This document shows positions 12,880 through 26,296 of a stretch of DNA of 64,000 nt, in pieces. The position numbers and the translations under genes were made by a program. The stretch is taken from contig NC_059372.1 of NCBI RefSeq assembly GCF_019703515.2, forward strand, positions 14,464,492-14,528,491, in the 5' to 3' direction. Below the pieces are notes generated by a model. That model was not told the origin of the DNA, did no database searches, and saw only the letters and a list, made by a program, of their open reading frames with translations. The stretch comes from Myxocyprinus asiaticus. Lineage: Eukaryota > Chordata > Actinopteri > Cypriniformes > Catostomidae. Every line of letters begins with the position of its first letter. Within the stretch, counting starts at the first letter, position 1.

Positions 12880-13060
12880 AAAAAAAATAGCAACCAACTA
12901 GCAATGGACTAGCTAACCACATAGCAACAAGCTAAAAACATTCAGAACATGTTTTATACCGCATAGCAATGCCCTGGCAACCACCCATAACATCCGATTT
13001 TTTGCACGGGCAAACACCACTCACACTTTTCTTGTCAAAAGAAAGAGTAAAAATCTGGTT
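12880..13060 (-). repeat. TTGCTAGG-type dispersed repeat, inverted
   Basis: TAGCAACCAACTAGC, GCATAGCAATGCCCTGGCAA and CACCACTCACACTTTT are shared with 10490-10720. Confidence 0.5.
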
Positions 13061-14279
13061 TAGACAAAAAAGTACTAAAACTGGAAGTTGCATGCACATA
13101 CTTTCATCTGTTGTACCTGACCACATAAAGGTATCCATACATTTTAGTCTGTAAAATGTGCTGTTAAGCAAAATTATAGTTTTGTCTGGAAAACCATAAC
13201 AACTTCACACACACTCCTGTTCTGCCTGTATTTGTGTGTGTTTGCAAATAGAATGCAGGTGCACCCTAAAATCCTCCTGGCAACAAGATCACAAGCTCAG
13301 CCTTGGCAATGGAAAGCAAACCCCCTGAAAATAGCTGACTAGATAAAAGAGATATTACGGTACAAATACAGGCACATCACAGAGCCATGGCCCGGTCATT
13401 GCACTGACGCCATTCCGGCATGCCAAGTGGGCAGCAGAAGGCTGTGCGAGCACAGTAGAGAGGGGCATTGTGGGTCAGCAGGCAAAGCAACGCTCTGGTC
13501 TATTTTAGTGGGCATGTGCGAGTGTGTATCTGGTTAGTACACATCTCCAAGGTATAGCTGAAGCATTTAGCGTGTGTAAGAGAGCATCTGTTTAGACTAT
13601 TTGCCAAAGACATGCTACTTGTTTGGCTATGAGGAGTGAATAGTTTACTTTCTTGTCACTGAATTGAGAAACACTTAAAAAGAAAAAGTAGCAGGAACCT
13701 AAAAGACTTTCAAAGGTTGTTGATGTCTCTGTATCAATTACACAGTTAGTGTTCACTGTACTTTATAATTTTCATATGTACATATGTTGTGTATATCTTA
13801 TACTCAGATCAGTATCTGTCTCAACTGTCTGTATGTTTTTGACTCATAGATGTTTGAACTGTGTGTGTGCTTACATGCATCCCTGCATTTGTGTTTGTTG
13901 TGTGTGTACATACTTAGGTATAGTTCAGGGACACAATTGTGCCCAAAAGTGATCTAAAGCTGACAAAACCTTTCTTTGGGGACATTCAGGTACGTTCTCA
14001 GTTTGAAAATTAATTGCTAAATCATTAATGAAGTCTTGTTTTAGTTGTAGGATAAGGGTTAGTCTATATTAATTCAAATTAGTTTTATGTAAAAACAATA
14101 GAACTAAATGGCGTGCCCCCATTTTTAGCTGAGGAAATGTTTTTGTGTGTTTGGTTCATACCTAAAGCTCAAAGTATACTTTGATCAGACGTGGATCCTC
14201 AGAATGCGTGACACAATTTCCATCATCTGCAGAGTGCTCGAACACTGAATGCGTGCAGCTCCATTTTTCAAGAAGGATA

Positions 14280-14829
14280 TGCACTCACTGAGCACTTTAT
14301 TAAGAACACCTAGACACCTACTTATTCATGTTATTGTCTTATCATCCAATTATGTGGCAACAGTGCAATGCATAAAATCATGCAGGTACGGGTCTGGAGT
14401 TTTAGTTAATGTTCACATCAACCATCAGAATGGGGAAAAAATGTGATGTCAGTGATTTCAATCGTGGCATGATTGTTGTTGTCAGATGGGCTGGTTTGAG
14501 TATTTCTGTAACTACTGATCTCCTTGGATTTTCACGCACAACATTCTCTATAGTTTACTTAGAATTGTGCTAAAAACAAAAGAACATCCAGTGAGCTGCA
14601 GTTTTCCGGATGGAAATGCCTTGTTGATGAAAGTGGTCAACGGAGAATGGCCAGACTGGTTCGAGCTGACAGAAAGGCTACAGTAACTCAGATAACCACT
14701 CTGTACAATTGTGGTAAGCAGAATAGCATCTCAGAATACACAACACATTGAACCTTGAGGCGGATGGGTTACATCAGATGAAAACCATGTTGGGACCATA
14801 GTGTTTCTAATAAAGTGCTAAGTGAGTAT
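14280..14829 (+). mobile_element. Tc1-like element lacking its catalytic domain
   Basis: Terminal inverted repeats CTCACTGAGCACTTTATTA (left) and TAATAAAGTGCTAAGTGAG (right) are flanked by TA. A transposase N-terminus starts at ATG 14430 (MGKKCDVSDFNRGMIV...LLGFSRTT), a helix-turn-helix DNA-binding region, and hits a TAA at 14571. Further decayed matches (RMARLVRADRKATVTQ) continue to about 14770. Everything after the binding region, including the DDE catalytic part, is deleted up to the right end. It cannot move by itself. Confidence 0.85.
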
Positions 14830-15722
14830 AGCTGCAAGCAGAGCTCCAAAAAGGGGCAGGAGGCCATAACCTAACCCTTTCCTTAAACCTAACCTTTTTT
14901 TGAAGTTGGTGCAACCCCCGTTTGGCTTGACCATGCTCCTTTTGGAGTAACCCCACCCTCTTTTGGAGATTCCACCCCCATTCGGAGATCTCCGGCATGC
15001 AGTTATACCTACTTGCATTTTTCTAACCGCGCATACTCTGAACACGCAGATTGCACATGCGCCTAGAATTTTTTTGCAATAATTACTGGGTCCACGTGGT
15101 GGCAACATTCACAGTTGAGCTGTTGCTGTCATAAAGAAGTGCTAGAAGAACATGGAATCACCGGTAAACAAAAGAGACGAAGCTGAAAATAACAACAGTG
15201 GTTGTGCAGATCAAGAACACATCTATGTGGAGGTCAAGAGATACCTGTATTTGTGTAAATTGAGTCTAAAGGAATATAACATCTTTGTGGGCCTGAACTC
15301 CTGAAGAGAAATAGTCCTGTGTCCCATAGCATTCGTAGTGCACATCTGTACAGTCAAATGAAGTATACTTTGAAAGGTGAGCATTCAGCTGTATGAAGAT
15401 GCCTAGCGTTCGCGTTAAAACCGAAGTATACTTTGGGCTTAACTGGACAGGTGCAGTGGGCTACACAAAAGAGCACTGTGTCAATGCTATTTCTCTCAGT
15501 TGCAGTAGCACAGCTGCATCTGTTATGTTTTGTGTGTTCTGTTTCATTCTAATAGCCTCTGTTATAAACACACACATACAGTATATGCACAGTACAGGAT
15601 TTACAACTGAACACACTCTTGTTTGTCTTTGACTTAACCATTTCAAAGGAAACACATATTGTATACAGATTAACACCAGAGAGTATTTAGCAGAGACAGG
15701 CAACTTTAAAAAAAAAAAAACA

Positions 15723-16100
15723 TGAATGGGAGAAATTGGAACGCCCAACGGTCAACAGATGTAGAAAGTAAGTCCTGTCTTACAGGTAAAAGAGCCAATC
15801 ACCTTTTAGATACTGACATCACCTGACAAAAAACTCAAGAAAGAGCATGTGCATTAGGTATACAAGCTATTTTTTCCATGTAATCTGAGGTAAAGAAGCA
15901 CAATTTATGATACTGTTGTTGTCAGATTTTACTGCTGATTTGAAATATGTTCTTTGATCGTAATCTTCACCAATCATTTTGGAGATTTTGGTATTCCCCC
16001 ATTCAAGTAGATAGGAGCTGCACTTTCGTGACTGGAAATAGCTTCCCGGGAGCATTCCAAAGATGGCCGCCAGTGTACTGACTTGCTATAAAGACTTTGT
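15723..16100 (+). mobile_element. Single arm plus loop of a foldback element
   Basis: From GAATGGGAGAAATTGGAACG to GACTTGCTATAAAGACTTTG it matches the left arm and loop of the foldback element at 45120-45771, including GCCAATCACCTTTTAGATAC and TTTTACTGCTGATTTGAAAT. The right arm is absent. Confidence 0.8.
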
Positions 16101-16615
16101 TATCACGCACATTTTCTTGTACACACCAACTTCTGTCACCTGCGTGAAAACAGGAAATCCAAATACCTCAAAGAAAATTAATAATCAAGAAGAAGGTCTC
16201 TGTAATATCTCAATAATTTAAGGAATCAGTGAGATCGAATTGAGTCTGTATGTCAAAGATTGTCAAAGAATTTAGGGGAAACATCTGAGACAAAGTTGAA
16301 ACTTGAAGCATAACTGAGAACTAATAAGTAAGTCTTCTGAGCTATGAAAGAGCAATATCTGAAAAAAAAAAAAAAAATCCTTTGGGACATTGTGTCCTTC
16401 ATAAAGGGTAGAAATGGATTCCCACTGTCCACGACATACGGATTCTTCTCATTTCTCTCATCCACTCTGCACTCAATTAACACTTCTTTTATTGGGAACA
16501 ATCCCTCATTGGTGTCTTTAAACAAACATGGAAGGGAATCTATGGAAGCAATGCTTTCCATAGAACTCATGTATCAAAGGGATTAATGGAGCTTTTGTCA
16601 CTTAAAGCTGAATGA

Positions 16616-16762
<147 letters not shown>

Positions 16763-17118
16763 TAAGTTCCCTCTTTACATTTAAACACACTAGAAATGGC
16801 AGTACATCATCATATAGGAACTTACTGTATAAGCATAGTTTTCCATTATTAGCTATAATCTCTGAACTTTTTAGGGTTATTTAATAATATAGTGACTAAA
16901 AGGTGTAGGAATGGTCACATTGGAGGCCAACTGTGTACATTTGGAGGTCTTCAGTTTTGTACTCAATGGCCCTCAAAAGACACAGAGGATGTTTGCCCTC
17001 TGGTGGCGGACAAGTGCAACTGCATCCAGATGTGTAAAACTCAAGGCTGAACATTCAGAAGCTTACTTGCTTTTATTTCTCAAACTGTATTGTGGAATTG
17101 CTAAAAATGTTGTCCTCC

Positions 17119-17170
17119 TTAAAGGGATAGTTCACCCAAAAACAAAAATTCTGTCAAAATTCTGAAGATA
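17119..17170 (+). mobile_element. Angel-type MITE, left-end fragment
   Basis: TTAAAGGGATAGTTCACCC end with the adjacent AAAATTCTGTCA; the rest is lost. Confidence 0.7.
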
Positions 17171-17759
17171 GTCAAATGGGTTTGGAAGAACACGAACTAT
17201 TCGACTACACAAACAGTCTAAATTCTTACACACTCCCTCATTGTGGGTTATGAGGATGCAGTCCGTCATTGCTATCTTCCCTCCTGTGTCAAGACTCTGT
17301 AGGGAACTTAGACATGTCAGCCTCCGCTGTTGTCATTACTGTAATAGCAGCCGTACCTCCCTGGAAAAGTGCACTTAAAGTAATTTACATGACTCCCGAC
17401 AGGACCAGGACAAATAATTGCCGAGGTTTTTCAGCATCTCAATTCAACATGGAGCAGGTCTCTCTCATCACAGTGTGCTGTTAGAGTGGCAAGATTAGAT
17501 TCCTCCGTCAGTCTTCTGGGGTGTTCTGCTGTATTAATAAAGCTCATGTAATACAGACAGGATTTGATGCAGAAACATACTGTGTTATGTTGTGTTGTGT
17601 TGTGCAGGCACACTTTATGTATTCACAACACAAAATGGCCAAAAAGTACTTTTTGGACTTGGAACTGTGGTACTCTTTGAAGTATTATGTAAATAGCATG
17701 CTTTATGAATATGGTAATCATTGCATGCCATGGCATATTTCAAAAGTAACATGGTATTA

Positions 17760-19020
17760 CCATATCTCTCTCTCGAATGTATTAGCATGGCCATCCTTGA
17801 GATTTCATTTTTCTGTGTTATTTATACTATTTCACTTTCTTTCTGTCTTTCTTATTTATTCATTCTGTCTGTCTGTCTTACTTTCGCTCTTTATTTAATT
17901 AACTCATTTTCTCTTTTTCTTTCTTTCTTACATTCGTTTGTTCTTTCTTTTGCTTATTCATTCATTCTTTTTTGTCTGCCTGTCTTACTTTCATTTTTTC
18001 TTGAATTTGTTCTTCCTTTCATTTTTTCTTTGTTTCTTTCTTTTGTTTGTTTGTTTATTCATTCACTCAAACGTTCATTCTTTCATTCTTTGTCTGTCTC
18101 TTTTGCTTTCTTTCGTTCTACATTCATCCATTTGTTCTCTTTTTTTGTTTGTTTATTCATTAATTTTGTTTGTTCATTTGTTTGTTTGTTCTTTCTTTCT
18201 TCCTTTCTCAAATTTGTTTGATCTTTCTCTCATTCATTAATTATTTCGTTCTTTCTGTCTGTCTTTCTTATTTTTGTTCTTTATTTCATTTGTTACATTT
18301 CTTCTTTCTTTCGCTCGTTCATTCATTCTTTCATTTTCTCTGTCTATCTTAATTTCATTCTTTAATTTGTTAATTTGTTCTTTCCTTCTTTCTGTTTCTT
18401 TTCTTTGTTTCTTCATTCACTCATTCGTTCGTTCTTTCATTCTTTCTGTCTGTATTACTTTCATTCTTCATTCATTAACTTATTTATTTGCTCTCTTTCT
18501 TTTGTTTGTTTATTCATTCATTTGTTTGTTCTTTCACTTTTTCGTTCGTTTGTTGGTTCTTTATTTTCTTTCTATAGTACTTTCTTACATTTGTTTAATC
18601 ATTCTTTTTCTCATTCATTCATTCTTTCATTCTGTCTTTCTTTCTCTCTTACTTTTGATCTTTCTTTCATTTGTCTATTCGTTAATTAGTTTGTTCGTTC
18701 TGTTTGTCTTCTTACATTTTCTTTGTTCTGTTGCTCATTCATTTGTTCTTTCATTCTATCTATCGTTTGTTCTTCTTCCTTTCATATTTTCATTAGTTCA
18801 TTCTCTCTTCCTTTCATTCATTCATTCATAATTAATTTGTTCTTTTGTTCTATCTATATTTCGTTCTTCCTCTCATACTTTCATTATTTTATTATTCTTT
18901 CTTTTTGTCTGTTTTTCTTTCTCTCATTTTCTTTCTTTTTTCTTTCTTTTTTTCTTTCTTTCTTTCATACTTTTGTACTTTCTTTCTCTCCTCCATTTCT
19001 CTCTATATATATCTCTCTCC
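17760..19020 (+). repeat. 1.26 kb pyrimidine tract of TTTC/TTTG/ATTC units
   Basis: Dense TTCTTTC, TTTGTTTG, CATTCATT and CTGTCTGT units with very few purines on the + (sense) strand. The long open frames it generates (runs of F, S, L and C) are artefacts of composition. Confidence 0.95.
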
Positions 19021-20243
19021 ATGTGTGGTAGTATTCTTCCATCCCTACAGAAAGTCTTTCTCACAATCAGCGTTCTCTTAATGAAATTAACATCTACCTC
19101 TCTTTCTCTCTCCCACTCACTCTAATTCCATCTCCACAGTCATATTTGCTCATTTTTCTCTCCTCACATCCCCTATGGAGTCAATCCTTCCATGTATGAT
19201 AGAGCGATGCATGGGGAGAGAGATTTCTCACACATAGTACAGCAGTTTTCATTAGTCTTGCACTAGTTTTTCCTTCGCTCTTTCACAGTTTCTATCCTCT
19301 TTATACACTCTTGAAACGATTTTTTTTTTTTTTTTTATGGTTCATTGCTGCACATTAGATTAAGCAAAGAAGGTAGATTCACTGGAGGTTCTTTAGGTCA
19401 GTATATTGGTTTCTGGAATCTTTAAATCACCAATACATTGATGTTATTCTAATTCTACTCTTTGTTGTCTCCTATACTGAAGGTTCTCCTATGACATCAG
19501 GCTTTAAAACCCTTTCTGATTCTAACTGGAACCTTGTTCCTTCTCTGCTGTTCTTTATACAGTCTGTTCTGTAGTTTTGCATGTATGGTTTTGCATAGAC
19601 CCATAGCTGTGTTTTAGTGGCATTCTGCTGTTAGAGCAAAAAGGTCAGGAGTGGCATCTCACTCTTTCTTCTTGCTTTCAAAATAGTGAGATTTTCCAAA
19701 GTCCCTCTAATTACAGCAGCTGCTGCCTACAATGTGAAAGAATGGTGACAAAATAACACTTAATAGGGAGAGAGATTGCAAGTGAGATTGTGTTGGAGAA
19801 AATGAATCCTCACTAAATCTGCTGGTGTTTGTGGAGGCAAACAGCATCTGTACAAGAAACGCTAGAGGAACATCCAGACAACACTTTAAATTCAGCCTCT
19901 CCTGAATCAGCTCAATCTAAGCTGTTTTACAGCAGGGTACAAGACTCTAAAATAGGGAGGAGACAGAGCAAGGAGGTGTGAAGGGAGGGCGGATAGTACT
20001 GTATAAGGTTTGCTTTCAGATTTAGGAGCACTAATCTCCTGTTGGCCTGTGGAGAACACTAATCCTGGAGATGATCTGATTGGCTGAAATCCTTTGAGGT
20101 CAAAGTGTGTTTTAATATAAGCGATACAGCAGTTGCTCAGCGGAGATCACTCCATAATCGCTTTTAGGATTTAGTTCATTATAGGGAGACAGAGTGGGGT
20201 GGGAAATCTTGGCATTGATCGGTATTTAAGAGCAGAATGTAAG

Positions 20244-20716
20244 CAGTGTTGGGGCTAAAGTGTTACTAGTAATGCACATTACTTAATTAGATTACTTTTT
20301 CAAGTAACAAGTAAAGCAATATAATTTTTTTTTCTAGTCAATAAAATTAGAGTTGCTTTTTAAAATAAGTAACACATTGCTTTTCTACACCTCTCCTTTC
20401 GCATTTTACGAGAAATCAGGAGGAAAATTGTGCAAGCTGTGTGGGAGGAGATGTTGTATGTGTGGATAGTGCATGATGGGTTTGGTAGTTCCAGAGAGTG
20501 TGAGTCTTGCTTATCAGCGATGGACAGAGTTCAATAAGTCTTCTTTTAGCCCACCCTGAGACTTATGTTTTAAAAATGGCAAAATATTGCTGGTAAACGA
20601 ATATAAACCTGAATGCTTAAGTGGAATCGAGTTGTACTAATAAGTTGTACATAACTTTTTAATTTAGTTACTTTTTTACGTAGTGAAGCTTTGAAAAGTA
20701 ACGTTCCCCAACACTG
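20244..20716 (+). mobile_element. hAT-type MITE with perfect 8 bp target duplication
   Basis: Ends are CAGTGTTGGGG and CCCCAACACTG. The 8 bp AATGTAAG flanks both sides exactly (20236-20243 and 20717-20724), the hallmark of hAT insertion. Inside are TTACTAGTAA-like and AGATTACTTTT blocks typical of this abundant fish MITE; there is no transposase. Confidence 0.9.
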
Positions 20717-21499
20717 AATGTAAGCATTTTTAAGATTATGCAATACATGAGTGTTTAGGAGTGTGTGTGAGCTCTCGGCTTGTGTCTTGTTTGCATGAAA
20801 GTGGCGGGCGTTCCAGGAGCAAGGCGATCTTCACAGCAGGGATCAGCTTTTGATCCGTGCTGTGGGGAAACACTCATTTTCTCTCTCTGATGTAATCATT
20901 TGGCCATCCTTGATATCACGACTTGCTCAGAGTAGCATACTACCATACTACTCATGGCATTTCTGCTGTATGCAGTATGTGTAGAATACTGTGAATAGTT
21001 TGTGAATTTTCTGTATGGTTTCATGGGGGATCTGGAGTACAAACAGACACTTATCCATGAAAATCTTTAGGCAATCTGCAATAACACAACCCATCACATA
21101 AAAAACAACTTAGCTCTATTAAATTATCATCAATATCTAAGCAATTTCAAGAGGATTGCATGCATTGGCTTTATCTGGTATGTAGTAGGCTCAACAATAA
21201 TAGTCACACAGTGGGCATCATTATGGTTCTTACAGTAATACGCTGCTCATTACATGGTCATGGCGTTTACTCTTCCATCTCCGTATTGAACGCAGATCCT
21301 GCAGGTCTTTGTTAGGGTTATACGTGATTGGTGCCTTGTCTTTTGCTCTGCTATATAAATTCCTAATTACATATTAATCTGAGGCAGGATGGAAGCTGTT
21401 CTCAGTGTTTACAGATTCACTCTTCAAAGCTATCAGTACTGGCTGCATTTACAAATTAATTATTATGTTTTATAGAAATAGTTGGACAATATGGAGAGG

Positions 21500-23530
21500 A
21501 AAGATTTGTTGTTGTTCTCTTCTCTTGTTTAGTCTTGTCTCTTTTCATCTCTTTTCATCTCATTTTGTCTCGTCTCATCTTGCATCTTCTTAACTCTTCT
21601 CGTCTTGTTTAGTCTTTTCTCTTCTCGTCTGTTATTCCATCTAGTTTCTTCTCATTTAATCTCATCTTTTCTTGTCTTTTTTACTCTCACCTCATCTCAT
21701 CTTGTCTCTTTTCTTCTCATCTTGTCTTATCTCATCTCATTTAGTCTTGTCTCACCTTGTTAAATCTTGTTTCTTCTCATCTCTTCACATCTTATCTTAT
21801 CTTTTCTCATCTCATGTCATCTTGTCTCTTCTCGTTTCATCTTTACTCGTCACATTTAGTCTCATCTTGTCTCTTCTTGTTTAATCTCGACTCATCTCTT
21901 CTTGTCTCTGCTTATCTCGTCTCATTTAGTCTTGCCCATTACCTTGTCTCACCACTTGACTTGTTTCTTTCGTCTCATTTCTTTTATCTTCTCTTTTCTT
22001 TTAGTTTCATCTCGCCCCATCTTGCCTCTTCCTGTCTCGTTGAATTTTGTCTCTTTTCGTCTTGTCTCATTTACTCATGCCTCTTCTCGTCTCTTCCCAT
22101 TACATCTTTTCTTATCTCATTTAGTCTAATCTTGTCTTGTCTCTTTTTGTCTCTTCTTAACATGTCTCGTTTAGTCTCGTCTTGTCTATTCTCATCTTGC
22201 CTTATCTCGTCTTATCTCTTCTTGTCTCGCCTCATCTCGTCTCGTTTAGTCTTGTATATTACCTCGTTTCACCACTTGTTTTGTTTCTTCTCGTCTCATC
22301 TTGTTTCTCTTCTCTTTTCATTGTTTCATCTCGCTCCATCTTGCCCCTTCCCATTTCATTTCATTTAGTCTCTTATCGTCTTATCTCATTTAGTCATGAC
22401 TCTTCTCGTCTCTTACCATTTCATCTTTTCTTGTCTCATTTAGTCTCATCTCGTCTCTTTTCGTCTCTTCTTATCACATCTCGTTTAGTCTCTTCTTGTC
22501 TCATCTCTATTACTCATGACTCTTCTCATCTCACCTCATCTCGTCTTGTTTAGTCTTGTATATTACCTCATCTCACCACTTGTCTTGTTTCTTCTCGTCT
22601 CATCTTGTTTCTCATCTCTTTTCATTTAGTTTCATCTCGCCCATCTTGCCCCTTCCCATTTCATTTCATTTAGTCTCTTATCGTCTTATCTCATTTAGTC
22701 ATGACTCTTCTCGTCTCTTACCATTTCATCTTTTCTTGTCTCATTTAGTCTCATCTCGTCTCTTTTCGTCTCTTCTTATCACATCTCGTTTAGTCTCTTC
22801 TTGTCTCATCTCTATTACTCAGGACTCTTCTCGTCTCGCCTCATCTCGTCTTATCTCTTCTCGTCTCACCTCATCTCGTCTCGTTTAGTCTTGTATATTA
22901 CCTCGTCTCACCACTTGTCTTGTTTCTTCTTGTCTCATCTTGTTTTTCTCTCTTTTTGTTTAGATTCATCTCACCCCATCTTGCCTCTTCCCATTTCATT
23001 TAATTTAGTCTCTTCTCATCTTGTATCATTTAGTCATGACTCTTCTTTTCTCTTACCATTTCATCTTTTCTCGTCTCATTTAGTCTCATTTCGTCTCTTT
23101 TTGTCTCTTCTTATCGCGTCTCGCTTAGTCTCATCTCCTCTCATCTCTTCTCTTCTCGCCTCATCTCGTCTTATCTATTCTCATCTTGCCTCATTTTGTC
23201 TCATTTAGTCTTGTCTTAACCTCATCTCACCACTTTTCTTTCTTCTCGTCTCATCATTTACTCATGACTCTTCCCATTTAATCTTTTCTCATCTCGTTTA
23301 GTCTCTTCTCATCTTGTCTCTTTTAGTCTCCTCTTATCTCTTCTCGTCTCACCACACCTCATCTCATCTCGACTTATCTCTTCTCGACTCACCTTATATC
23401 ATCTCGTGTTGTCTCTTCACATCTTTTCTTTTGTCTTTTCTTTTAGTCTTGTCTCTTCTTGTCTCTTTACCTCTCATCTAATCTTTTCTCGACTCATTTA
23501 GTCTCTTCTTATCTCTTCTCTCTTTTCTGT
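21500..23530 (+). repeat. 2 kb TCTCR-rich minisatellite with ~320 bp higher-order repeat
   Basis: The base unit is 5-10 nt (TCTCG, TCTCA, TTTAGTC, TTCTTGTC). On top of it a higher-order unit marked by CTTGTATATTACC or a close variant plus TCACCACTT recurs at 21931, 22251, 22555, 22890 and 23210, spaced 320, 304, 335 and 320 bp. Copies starting at 22251 and 22555 are nearly identical over more than 200 bp. Purines are rare on the + strand. Open frames across it are artefacts. Confidence 0.93.
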
Positions 23531-23893
23531 TTTGTGTGAAGTTTACAATACTCCCTCAGCTTTCTTATCAGCTTTATTGTAAAAGATTGTCTTTTATTCA
23601 TCTGTAAAACTCCCCTTCTCAGTCTCTCTCAGAGCTGTGCTCAATCAGTCTGTCTTGCCACACACCTTGTGCACACTCAGGGATGTGTTTGGGATGCTGC
23701 TAGGAAAGAAACGAGGGAAAATCTTCTCCAGTCATCTGTCTTCTCTTGTCAGGGCTTTGTGTGTGCAAGTGTGTGTGTATATGTGTGTAAGGAGGAGAAA
23801 AGACAGCGTAATTGCCTGTCTGGTGCACAGGGCTAAAAGCAGGCAGTAGAAAAGAACCCGAAGGTTAGCCCACCACTACCATTACCATCCTCT

Positions 23894-23895
<2 letters not shown>

Positions 23896-23986
<91 letters not shown>

Positions 23987-24007
23987 AAACACACACACAC
24001 ACACACA
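23896..24007 (+). repeat. (CT)n(CA)n compound microsatellite
   Basis: About 52 nt of CT are followed by about 58 nt of CA with small interruptions. Confidence 0.97.
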
Positions 24008-24027
24008 TGTTGGTGCAGCTATCATTA

Positions 24028-24340
24028 TGATGACTCTCCATAGACATAATGATTTTTATACTGTACAAACTATAGATTCTATCCTCTAACCCTAACCCTA
24101 CCCCTAAACCTAACCCTCACAAATAACTTTCTGCATTTTTACATTTTCAATAAAACATCGTTTAGTATGTTTTTTTTTTTTTTTGGTTTTTTTAAGCGAT
24201 TTGGATTATGGGGACACTAGAAATGTCCTCATAAACCACATTTATAGCATAATACCCTTGTAATTACCAGTTTCTAACCAAAAAAAAAAAAGTCCTCATA
24301 AACCACTTAAACCTGCCCACAAACGCACACATCCACACAC
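24028..24340 (+). repeat. Dispersed repeat with telomere-like segment
   Basis: Contains TAACCCTAACCCTACCCCTA, then CATCGTTTAGTATG, GGGGACACTAGAAATGTCCT, and TACCCTTGTAATTACCAG. An inverted copy lies at 53008-53252. Both abut CA/GT microsatellites. Confidence 0.8.
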
Positions 24341-24530
24341 ACACACAAATACACATGCACATCAGGTGTTTTGTGAGGTACACATTTAGAACTCTAAATG
24401 AGCTTTCATACAACTTTAAAGGAGACATATTGTGGAAAAGATGATTTTCCTTGCTCTTCTGAAAGAAAAAGAGTAATACATACTAGACATACTCTTAACA
24501 TTCACAACATGAAGCTCCCTCTTGAAAGGT

Positions 24531-24740
24531 AATTTACATATTAAAGTCTTAAAGGTACAATAACTGTCTGTTTAATTTTAAGGATCTGAGGGAAATGATT
24601 ACATACAACTAAATTTGGACAGCTTTGGTGGAAAAAGCCTTGACTAAAAATTAAATACATTTACATAGAAAAGTCTTAAAGGTACAGTAGCACAACAACC
24701 TGTTTAATTAAAAAAATCTGGAGAAAATGGATACTAAAAA
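24531..24740 (+). repeat. Diverged tandem duplication, ~130 bp period
   Basis: AAAGTCTTAAAGGTACA followed by CTGTTTAATT and TCTG(A)GG/GAG AAATG occurs twice, starting near 24536 and 24668. Confidence 0.6.
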
Positions 24741-26296
24741 AGTGTAGAATACAGAACCTTTAATTAATAATCTATTATTAGTGAGCTAATACTGGTAGTG
24801 AAGTCACATGTGTTGAATGAGGGCATGCAGGCATTTTCTTTGTTTTCCATGTGTGTACAATGTGTAAAACAGGCTCTGTAAGCATTCCATTCAGATTTTT
24901 AGAGAACCAGGGCTGCCGAGACAGAGAATAAGCCTGTCGCAGACAAAATGAGGAGAATGGGACACACACACACACTTCATTAAATGAAAGAGAGAGAAGA
25001 GGTTGGCCTCTAAGTATACACATGGACACACACATATTATAATGGCCATCTCCTGGTGCCATGGCAACGCAGCATCCCAAGTGCTCCCATCTCTTCCTCC
25101 TCCAAAATCAAACCTAATGCCTGGATTCGGCAGCTTAGAGGATGCACATACTCGCACAGACAAACACACTCCCACATTTTCAGACAGTGAAGAATGCAGA
25201 AGCCATCCCGGACATGTGAAAGCACATTAAGTGTCATTTCCCCCAAATCATTAGGCATGTTAAAAAGACACGGGAAGCCTACATGTTCTTTGTCAGAGAG
25301 AGAGAGGGAGGATGAGTCAAAAGCAAGTGACAAGCTGAAGATGAGTGTTGTATGAAAATATAAAATAAAATAACCCTCAAAGTTCTAGAAGTACATATAC
25401 ATATATTACTGTAAGATGTTTGAACCATAGTAGTTTCTGTTCGTGAGCTCTTCCTGTCTGTTAGTACCCTCAGCTACGCACAAAAATCTTTGAAATATGT
25501 AAGTGTACCTATTCTGGATTTCTACACATCTAAATCATGAGTATTGTTGATTTGTAACAGTAATGACAGCTAGATATGTTATGATGACTGATCAGCTGCT
25601 CTTGATTCAGAAGTTGCTCTTTGCTCTTTCTAGTAACTGGGTAAACTGATGGTTGGACACTCATTGGTAGATCAACAGTATCATCCTAGTGGTCAGCACC
25701 AAGGACAGCACTAAAGTCAGTTCCCACAGCAGTGGTGCTATTGTAGCCTGTATGCTGTGGAAGACTGTATTTAGGCCCTTTTTACATGATTAATGTCAGT
25801 GTTCCCCTATGGATCGAAATCTATGGAACAAAGCGGCAAGCTACAGCGTTATCATATATATGTCAAGCATTGTAATACGACCAATTAAGTCAATATGTTC
25901 CATCACGTGGGAGGTGACAGCAAAAAAATCGAAACATAATGGAAGCAAGATTGATACCGTGCGAATGTAGATACACTTAATTTCTATGACAAAACATGAA
26001 GGCATATCATGACATTTCAAGAAAAAAACAATGCATGGCAAAAATTAATAAATGTTACATCTTCTGTTTGTTTGTTTTTGACTGTTTATTGTGTATATTC
26101 CCACTTTCATGCTACCTAGCAACCTCTTAAAATCACCCTTCAGTGACACCATCTGCAATGCTTTTAATGTTGAGGTCAAAGCGGCACAAAATGCTTGTGT
26201 TAAGTGGTGTGTTGAAACCTTGACTTGTGAAAATGACAAAGTCAAAACTTGTTTGTGTTACTCTTTTATTACCTTGTTAAGTGCCATGCAAAGGGT

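Noticed and set aside
17721..19081. Series of long open frames rich in F, S, L and C that look like membrane proteins
   Set aside because: They are translations of a pyrimidine tract in every frame; no gene structure or non-repetitive residue pattern.
21672..23208. Open frames of up to 203 codons in the TCTCR array
   Set aside because: Composition artefact of a minisatellite lacking stop codons.
24082..24119. Interstitial telomere repeat (CCCTAA-like run)
   Set aside because: Only a few degenerate units, and the same stretch occurs inside a dispersed repeat also found inverted at 53008-53252.
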